From: Ochlerotatus camptorhynchus
Taxonomy: Eukaryota; Arthropoda; Insecta; Diptera; Culicidae
Direction of reading: 5' to 3'
NCBI RefSeq assembly: GCF_037179485.1
Contig: NW_027040722.1
Coordinates: 10,020,501-10,084,500 of the forward strand
Length of the DNA: 64,000 nucleotides
A program made the position numbers and the translations under genes. Shown piece after piece: positions 56,901 to 64,000 of the stretch (the stretch's first letter is position 1; every line of letters starts with the position of its first letter). The notes below the pieces were generated by a model. That model was not told the origin of the DNA. It made no database searches and was given only the letters and a program-made list of their open reading frames with translations.

Positions 56901-57261
56901 AGAGGCAGACCCAGGGGCTCATGGCGGCGAAGCCTAAACAAGGAGATTAAGCAAGTCGACCGGAATTTGACCTGGGCCCAGGTCAAGGCGAAAGCAAACA
57001 ATCGCCCAGGATGGAGATCTTTCACGTTGGCCCTTTGCGCCAGGGATGGCGCTCAGGACACTTAACATAACCAGAATCTTGGGAATCTTCTTAAATCACA
57101 TTTTTTGTCCTTTTAGTAAATTCCTTTCAGAGCGTTCTTAAAAACACGTTCAATTTGGTTTTCTTTGTTTAATATTTACAACCGGGAATTTTTTAAGATT
57201 TAAACCGGGAAAACCGGGAAAAAACCGGAAATTTCAAAATGAAAATTCACTAGCCACCCTG
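53971..57261. mobile_element. Non-autonomous DNA transposon, CAGGGTGGC ends
   Basis: The ends are CAGGGTGGC (53971) and GCCACCCTG (57261), flanked by AGAAAG on both sides (53965-53970, 57262-57267). Subterminal CCGGGAAAACCGGGAA words are tandem at both ends (53988-54080 and 57182-57228). The interior is AT-rich with recurring GAATTCTTxxGAATTT-type words and no transposase. It hosts a LINE fragment. CAGGGTGG ends resemble hAT or related groups; the 6-bp duplication is shorter than the usual 8 bp. Confidence 0.75.
55314..57065 (+). pseudogene. RTE-like LINE reverse transcriptase, 5' truncated, frame open
   Basis: The element proper is 55312-57070, flanked by near-identical 18-bp copies (55294-55311 and 57071-57088, one mismatch). 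About 580 codons are open, with first internal ATG at 55344. The endonuclease is missing, as expected from 5' truncation. RT motifs are APGVDRISAEMLKADPM, CDNWRGIMLLCCVLKVLCKA, RQQAGFRAGRSCVDHI, VFIDYEKAFDRLNHE, GVRQGCILSPLLF and the catalytic LADD (about 56270). Typical C-terminal words follow: YLGSQIASDGG, VLLYASETW, RKWRWVGHTLRK and GHRSRGRPRGSWRRSL. The 3' UTR is almost absent. RTE/Proto2-type placement is by resemblance. Confidence 0.85.
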
Positions 57262-57739
57262 AGAAAGTCGATGAAGAGAATCGATCAATGCAGATAGGAC
57301 CTTTTGAAATGTTTATCTAGAAATGTTGTTACTAGCTCAGGACTATTCAGAGAGAGCTTTGCATTGAGCTTGTAATTCATTGAAAGGTCCCAGTGCTGAA
57401 CCTGATGTTCTAAAGTTGATTTCAGACCTCTTAAAAATAAATAAAAAATAATTCACATAACGAAAGAGGAGTTCAATGCAGTTTATAAACCCAAATAATT
57501 TAGAGTTTTGCAGCACCTTACTTACTTGAATACTTGATGGGCTACGAATCGCCTTGTTGATTCTGGGCCGAACGAAGTAGCCTTCTCCACTGGACTCGGT
57601 CCTGAACCAATCGCTTCCAGTCGCCACGACCGTTAAGCGCCCTGATGTCCTCCTCGACTGCAAAAAACCAACGTGTGCTAGGTCTACCCCGGACTCGACG
57701 ACCTCTACGCCGTTTAAAAAAAATCATGTAAATTTCTGA

Positions 57740-58322
57740 GAGATATAGTGCACATGTTTCTATATATGCTGATGACATGAAACTTTTCATGGAGATATCT
57801 AAAGCACCTGATCTTCAAATATTTCAAAATGAAATTGACGTTTTTTACACATGGTGTAAGAAAAAATTGTTAGAACTAAATATTAATAAATGCAATTCTA
57901 TATCGTTCAGAAGAAAGCACGCTGTAATACACGACATAATTACTCTTGGCTAGAAAACAATCCATAGATCCTATCAAGTCAGAGACTTGGGTGTTATCAT
58001 CGACTCCAAGTTAACTTTTGCTGATCACTACAATAACATTATCTACAAAGCAAGCAACATGCTTGGGTTCATTAAAAGATTTAGTTTGCACTTCAATAAT
58101 GCCTACACAATCAAAACACTTTACGTAGCATATGTGAGGCCTCTTCTCGAATATTGTAGCATAGTTTGGGCTCCATATCATGATACACATGTAAACCACA
58201 TTGAATCAGTTCAAAAGCAGTTCTTGTTGTTTGCTCTAAGAAAGTTGGGTTGGACGAGTTTTCCACTTCCATCTTATGAATCGCGTTGTATGCTAATTAA
58301 TTTAGATGAGCTCAAAAAGTGA
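57740..58322 (+). pseudogene. CR1/Jockey-like LINE reverse transcriptase fragment
   Basis: Starts within RT at VSIYADDMKLFMEIS (about 57754), then INKCNSISFRRKHAVIHD, a stop in place of a coding triplet near 57951, VRDLGVIIDSKLTFADHYNN, TLYVAYVRPLLEYCSIVW and LPSYESRCMLINLDELKK to TGA 58320-58322. The segment matches the C-terminal third of 41241-44084 in layout but is a different family. It ends where the dispersed repeat copy 2 begins. Confidence 0.8.
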
Positions 58323-58349
58323 AGAAAGTTCGTAATTATTGCTTTTATT

Positions 58350-58699
58350 TTTTTTGTTCATTAATTTATTTGATAAGGCTCAACCAGATTAACTTTACAG
58401 AGCCGAGGATTCTTGTTCACTATACAATACATCTTAAAACTATAGTCAAAAGGTACAAGACAATAAACGCTTTATCTTCCGCTATCCAAAATTGCAGCAA
58501 TGGACGCAAAACGTGGTCAACACTCACACACTCATCACGAAACGGTTGCTTTCCAAAGTCGACGACGCATCGACCGAAAGAACTGTTGATGAAGAACAAT
58601 GAGGAGGACCACACAATGGTTGCTGCCGAGAAAACAGACGATCGCGTGACACACATCGAGAGTGGCCTGCTTTTGTCAACAGCCAATTAAACACTGTGA
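58350..58699. repeat. Dispersed repeat, copy 2 (empty SINE site)
   Basis: Matches 16971-17551 without the SINE; ACATCTTAAAAC occurs once at 58429-58440. An internal deletion of about 78 bp lies after 58491. Confidence 0.75.
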
Positions 58700-59254
58700 T
58701 TGCTTTTATAAACGATGTGATTTCGCAAATAGTTAACAGCCCAGAGATTTTGGAAAATATCAATTTTTATGCTCCCACTCGCTCACTGCGGAATAGAAAT
58801 TTGTTCAGCATCAATATGAGGTGATTGAACAACTGAGCAACTGAAATCCGATCAGTGGGCTGCAGAACGCGCTAGCGGACATCCTTTCGTCGTGTACTGG
58901 AGAACAATCTACAACGCCACACGTGGTGATTGAATAACCACCTCGATTTTTAAATCTGTGTTAGCGAAAGCACTTTTTGCAGTCAATCGGTGAGGGTTTT
59001 CATTATTATAGCAACAGTTGCACATTCGTGCAATTTTCAAAAGTGATCTTTTGAAAATTTATAAAGTGTTCATTAAGCAGATTTGTAGATGTCATTCCAA
59101 TCGATTCGCTTGCTTAGAATTAATATCCATAAGCTATTGACAGAGCTATAAGTGGTCGAATCCTGACCACTTCTTGTAACGCGGCCGATTTTGGTTTTTT
59201 GAAATTGCACCCCCAATATGATGCCGAAAGACGTCAAAAAGGAAAAACAGTAAT
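58700..59254. other. Non-coding stretch with a diverged repeat
   Basis: Bases 58855-58945 (GTGGGCTGCAG, GTGTACTGGAGAACA, GGTGATTGAATAA) resemble 62970-63056. Confidence 0.45.
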
Positions 59255-59434
59255 GACCTTCGGTGAAATGTCCTTCGGTGAAACGTCTTTCGGTGAAACG
59301 TCCTTCGGTGAAACGTCCTTCGGTGAAACGTCTTTCGGTGAAACGTCCTTCGGTGAAACGTCTTTCGGTGAAACGTCCTTCGGTGAAACGTCCTTCGGTG
59401 AAACGCCATTCGGCGAAACGTCCCTTGGCGAAAT
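59255..59434. repeat. 15-bp minisatellite, 12 units
   Basis: Unit GTCCTTCGGTGAAAC, with GTCTTTC variants. Units 2-10 are nearly uniform; the first and the last two are diverged. Because 15 is divisible by 3, several frames stay open on both strands (for example FGETS repeats). I regard these as by-products. Confidence 0.95.
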
Positions 59435-61825
59435 GCCCCGCTTCCGTTTTTATCTCTTAATATCATGATTGTTTTATGTTTCCAATGAAAAAAAAATGAG
59501 ATTTGATGAACACATGCTCCTTCCTAAAAAGCAATGTACGCTCTTGATAATGAAACAATTGTCTTTCGTATGACTGGATCTAGGCCAACAACACTCATCG
59601 CATCAATTGAACAACCTGAAGTACGCATAGTATAGATTGTATCAAAACACTTCAACAATGCTTACTGACTCCGAATGGGAAAATTATCCAATCAAACAAG
59701 GGCCAAAACCAATTGTTCCTGTTGATTCGCGAACGCACTTCAGCACATCACCAGTGCCAATCTCTCTACCGTTAGGCCACTCATAGAAACAAGCAAATAA
59801 AACCATCATGATCATCATCATCATCATCCTGGCATCTTCACATTGTCGTCGTCTTCCAAATCAGGACGCGTTCCTGTTGCTCTTTCTTCTCAGGACCCCT
59901 CAAAACAGGAAACTGTTCCCAATCTGGCCTGGAGTGCCTCCGCGCCAGATGGAGGCCGTTAATGTTTCAATCTAGATTTCCTAACAAAATTTTGCCAAAT
60001 TGAATCAATCCGAAGCGAAAGAACGTGCCTTTTGAGAGCGCGGTGCTGGTGGCGACGGTATGTGATTATCAGAAAGTAAAGAAAGAGGGAAATTTTCCAT
60101 GAGCCTTTTTTTCCCGGTTGTTGCTTTTTACAAGGGTGCCCGTCGATCCGATGCTTGATGGAGGAGGGTTGAAGAAGCTCCGTCTTCACTTATCAATTGT
60201 CAGGATTGATTTCCTGATTCGATTGAACGCCGCAGTTGGGGAGGTAGGTTTTTGCCAAATCCCTTGCGGAGGCTCTAGGCGGCTTACACAATTGGACCAA
60301 GGGGGAAATTATTACTTTTGGGTAGATCTATCTTGTGCCTGCCTAATATGGAGAATGAATTTGTAATCAAGTTTCGCTGCCTAATTTTCTCGGAATTATC
60401 CGTCCTATTGTTGACTGTGGTAAGGGCATACAGCTCAAATGGGTAGAATTTATCTGTTAGTTGATATTTTGGCATTTTGATTAGATAATTCCGAAGGAAA
60501 TTCTAGCGTATTAAGTCCACTTCCTGGCCCATCACAAATCTGATTGGCAAATAATACACTGTTTACCGGTGCACCTACTACAGCCATCAAGATTCGATTA
60601 GATTGGAATCGTTGGTCATGGCCAGGTGCTCTGCTTCGCACTGATCGCAGAATAATTGTGTTCTGTATAGACGCTATGTAGCGCTATATTCTACTGTTTA
60701 TTTCACAATCCCAAGCCCCCCAGCCACAGAAGATGGAAGTCGGATTGATTGCCTGCGGTAAGATTAGTGAAGCCTAGAGAGGATTCTGAGCACTCGTTCC
60801 AGTTTTTTGTTCGTCCATCCCTCTCCCGAGATTCGTTCGCACACGCAGAAGCCAACGTGTGTAAGAGGATTACTCTTGGCTTCGGAAAGGTTGGTTAGGT
60901 CCCGGACCCGGAAAGATGCTATATGATGTTATGAATTTAGAATGACGTGCGAAACAAGTGTGCCGGGTTGCGGTTTCGTCTTCCTCGTCTCAATGCCACA
61001 AAGCGAAATGCGGGATGGATGAATCATCATTTTCTCTCTCTCTGTTCTCAGTCCGGCGTCGTTGAGTGAATGTCTAGTCCTTACAGTCTATTCATCTTCT
61101 GCAGTCGTAGTCGTATACTGGAACTATGGGTTCCATGATGGAAGACAATTCAAGCCGGCAATTTGTAAGCGATTCCGACTCGGTCGGAGCTGAGTAAGTT
61201 GCGGCAATTTGGTGCGTCACTTCTCGACGACTGTTATTCGTATTCATTTCGCGTTTGAGTGTGCTTGGACTCAGACTGGTGGGAACATTTTCATTCATTA
61301 ATTTCAATGGCTTGGAGAACGGACTGACTGACTTTGCAACTGTCAGCTGGCATGGTGGTGCAGCTTCTGTTTTGGAAGTCATCCCATCGGAATTAAATTA
61401 GTGATATTAAACCTACATTTTCCGTCGATTCGTGCCGACTGGAATGCAGCATCGAATCGGTCCCAATCCCCGAAAGAAACCGTTGAAATTGATTCGCTTC
61501 GCAGAGAAGTGGATCCGACGATTACCCTCGCTAATATTTGTTTATTTTTCCATCTGACTCTCTACCTCATCATCATCGTCGTCGTCGTCGTCGAAGACGT
61601 CCAGTTTGAATTCCCGGGGTCATCAAAAGGAACCACACGGTGAAATGGTTCTCCAACCCAACTGCCGTATCGAATTTCAGAACGATATCGGGTTTTATCG
61701 TTTCACGGCTCCCTCATCTTCATCATCATCGTCGTCGATTGAATTCTTCGTAGAATGTGAACGGTGCGTGTTATAGTTTGAACTTTCCGATGCCGGCTTG
61801 TACGGGGAAATGGAAGTCGGCCGAT
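59435..61825. other. Mostly unique non-coding stretch
   Basis: Short (ATC)n at about 59811-59830 and (CATCGTCGTCGTCG)-type runs at about 61569-61596. No gene can be supported. It could be intergenic or intronic. Confidence 0.4.
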
Positions 61826-62140
61826 GCACGGCGAATGAGAATGACTCAATGACTGAGTCGAATCCGACTCAAAATTGCAAAGTTTACCGACTCTCTTTTT
61901 TTCTCATACAAATTTCACTCAGTTTAGCAAAAAGTGGAGTTAATCGTAGCACTGAGTAACTCCATTTTTATCGAAAATGAGTAAAATTTGTGTGGGAAAA
62001 AATCAAAGTGACTCAACTTGACTCAGTCTCTGAGTTACTTTCAACGGTTATGAGTGGACTTACTCAGTTTTTTCTTCGGAAAATCATTGCACTTCTGAGT
62101 CAAATTCGACTCCCTTTTGGGTGACTCTCGTCGGCCGTGC
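61826..62140. mobile_element. MITE family C, second complete copy
   Basis: GCACGGCGAATGAGAATGAC then TGAGTCGAATCCGACTCAAA at the left is mirrored by AGTCAAATTCGACTCCC then CTCTCGTCGGCCGTGC at the right. 315 bp, non-coding. Confidence 0.8.
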
Positions 62141-63059
62141 GTGGCAGCGAGTCAAGTTCCACGTACTGCCACTTTTGCGGTTCGGCTTTGGAGCTAATCT
62201 GCTTTTTCGGTTTCCTTCGAATTGAGCCGTATGCGATGCCGCTCCCTTGTATGTTTGAATTTTTTGTGTCTCCCGAGCTGAGGAAAATATTGAATTACAA
62301 CCCCGAACCCCGATTGGATACGATTCACTGGGTAGGAAAAATATGCGGGTGAGCTTTAGCTTCGAATCTAAACGGTTGATCGTTTGTTAAATGAAGGCAA
62401 ATTTTATTGATATGCAACACGCTGTTCAGTCCAAATAGCAGGACCGGGCAGGTAGGAGCATGTATGATTCGTCTAATTTGGTTTTGGGTCCGAAAATTCT
62501 CATTATCTTTCAAGCTCTTACAGTCTGGAAACGAATTTCTTTGTTATGCTTCTCAAGGTTCGATTATAAGAGGTTGTCAGACACCTTGCGAGCACTCTTT
62601 GCGATGCAATTTCTCGATGAAGTATTAGTATCTATTTTTCACAAGCTCTCTTTATTCCACCAGCATTCATGAACATTAGGGTGCCAATGAAAATGGTCAT
62701 CTTAAATTAAAAAAAAAAAACTTCAAGGGACAGCCCTATGGGGTTGTACGCAATGGTGACGTAGGACTACCTGTTGTTATATAATAAATCTTATTTGTTA
62801 ACTGCAGCAGGAGCTTGGGCTTCGTGTAGGAATAGGAATTTGAGTGGGGTTCTCTCTATTTATACTCTTTATTATGACGCGCTTGACTTAGATAGCTCAC
62901 AGCGACTCACGAAGAGCTTCTGATTCCGATCAATAGCGGTGCGCCTTCTTCCTCCTTCTATGGATCCTCATGTGGGCTGCAGTTCGCTGCTTGCAACCAG
63001 CTTTTCGTTGTGTACTGGAGAACACCACCACTCACTACGAGGTGATTGAATAAACACCG
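62141..63059. other. Non-coding stretch
   Basis: Bases 62970-63056 share diverged similarity with 58855-58945. An A-run is at about 62708-62720. No gene recognised. Confidence 0.4.
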
Positions 63060-63255
63060 TTAGGTGAGACCAATCCAAGTAGGCGTCACTGGGATGTTCT
63101 GAGGCATAACATCTCTGATCACACCTTCCTTCGTGGTCCCCGGTTCATGAGTTGATGGGTCGATAGGTATGGTCCAGGTGTGGGAGCTGACTCCCTGGCG
63201 TCGGTAGCATTGGTACTCAGTACGGAAAACAAGATCGACAGAAAGCAAATCAAGG
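63060..63255 (+). mobile_element. SINE body fragment, plus strand, head replaced
   Basis: CATAACATCTCTGATCACAC, GGTCCCCGGTTCATGAGTTG, GGTGTGGGAGCTGAC, CGTCGGTAGCATTGGTACTC and an A-rich tail match the SINE at 53630-53875. The tRNA-like head is missing and unrelated sequence takes its place. Confidence 0.75.
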
Positions 63256-64000
63256 AAAAAAAATATGAACCACCCTGATGTAGCCTCAAATCATGAAAGT
63301 GAATGAAAATGAAAAAAACTTGATAGAAGTTTGACAAGACGATTTTGAACAACTCCAGAATACAACCTGATGATATTTTCCAAATTATTTTTTGATGCAT
63401 TTGGTCAAAAGTTATGCCTTTTCATGTAGGTATTTGGATTTTTTGGACCACCTTTATGACAAATAAGTGAACCACCCTACTGAAGCATCACGTATTACAT
63501 GCTAAATTGTGGATTAAATCAATACGAAAGCAGTTTGGCGGAGACTGTGAACAGTTTTAGAAGCCAATTCATGAAGAAGCGAATCATTGCATACAACTCT
63601 TGAAAAATTCCATGTCCCAGATATTCGAAACAAAATTTACTTGCTAACAAAAATCTCGTCGCACACATGCACTTTTAGACCATCTTTAATTTCCGAAGAA
63701 GCCGAATCAAATTTACCCTTCAAAAAATTTCAAAATTCGTAAGTCTTATCTTTTCTGAACATTTCGATTCTTCCCTGAAGTGTACAGGGTGTGGGTAGAT
63801 CCATGATAATTTACATAGGAGGACCTTCAGATTGACGTTCTAAGATCGCGAATAGCTTGTTTGGTTGTGGAGTGGTCTTTTCTAAAAGTTGAGGTTTTTG
63901 GGAGTCTCGAGAGTCCAGGGTTGTGGTCCGGAAGGATCTCGAGTGCTATGGAGCAGAATTGAGGAGAGCGTTTGTTCAGGGTGCCAAGTTGGGCGTATTG
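63256..64000. other. Non-coding stretch
   Basis: GAACCACCCT occurs twice (about 63267 and 63471), like a worn repeat end. Nothing else recognised to the window edge. Confidence 0.35.

Larger units (their letters stand above)
53889..57300. mobile_element. Family A MITE, right part, split by a DNA element
   Basis: CTCTAGCATCCAAAACGTCA ... TTTTTAACGAAAGAGAAAG at 53905-53970 continues at 57262 as AGAAAGTCGATGAAGAGAAT ... CGATCAATGCAGATAGGACC. This is the order seen in the intact copy at 32760-32880. Confidence 0.7.

Noticed and set aside
59255..59434. Regular short repeats resembling a CRISPR array
   Set aside because: Units are contiguous 15-mers with no spacers, and the genome is eukaryotic.
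59146..59468. Open frames of 65-106 codons on both strands across the minisatellite
   Set aside because: They follow from a 15-bp repeat with no stop in several frames; composition is purely repeat-driven and no start context or domain supports them.

Overview
The window looks like repeat-rich, gene-poor nuclear DNA of a mosquito, most likely an Aedes-type culicine. This is inferred from the mix of elements: a DD37E-type IS630-Tc1-mariner transposon, Jockey-, I-, RTE- and CR1/Jockey-like non-LTR retrotransposons, a BEL/Pao LTR element primed by a tRNA-Phe, tRNA-derived SINEs, and many short TA-flanked or palindromic MITEs. A decayed gene copy still carries a 67-bp GT-AG intron, a size usual for mosquitoes. 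No intact single-copy host gene is evident. The only host-gene signals are a broken NOA1-like GTPase copy (34.6-35.6 kb, minus strand) and a possible promoter with first coding exon at 15.1-16.1 kb.

Layout. 0.7-1.8 kb: complete mariner-type element with an in-frame 11-codon loss beside its last catalytic residue. 2-6.8 kb: MITEs and unique sequence. 6.8-11.1 kb: two-ORF Jockey-clade element with frameshifts. 11.3-13 kb: a cluster of palindromic MITEs. 14.9-16.1 kb: candidate promoter and exon. 17.0-17.55 kb: dispersed repeat holding a SINE; its SINE-free relative lies at 58.35-58.7 kb. 18.2-26.3 kb: an I-like LINE remnant split by a BEL/Pao element (minus strand), itself split by an 831-bp LINE-derived insert. 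27-30.4 kb: MITEs. 30.7-34.35 kb: decayed tandem array of roughly 130-bp units invaded by at least five other elements. 34.6-37.3 kb: NOA1-like pseudogene, then a LINE endonuclease remnant cut by two MITEs.

39.4-44.2 kb: short-period degenerate repeats invaded by a foldback element and by a LINE with an uninterrupted 947-residue ORF2. 44.6-47.4 kb: tandem array of about 150-bp units split by a composite element with three MITEs inside. 48-49.6 kb: more degenerate repeats with a SINE and hairpins. 53.6-57.3 kb: a palindromic MITE carrying a SINE and a CAGGGTGG-ended DNA element that contains an RTE-like LINE fragment. 57.7-64 kb: LINE fragment, 15-bp minisatellite, MITE, SINE piece and unique DNA.

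The elements do not form a pathway. Their interest lies in the nested insertions, where target duplications and reading-frame continuity give relative ages, and in decay of catalytic residues. All family assignments rest on reading motifs by eye; no database search was possible.
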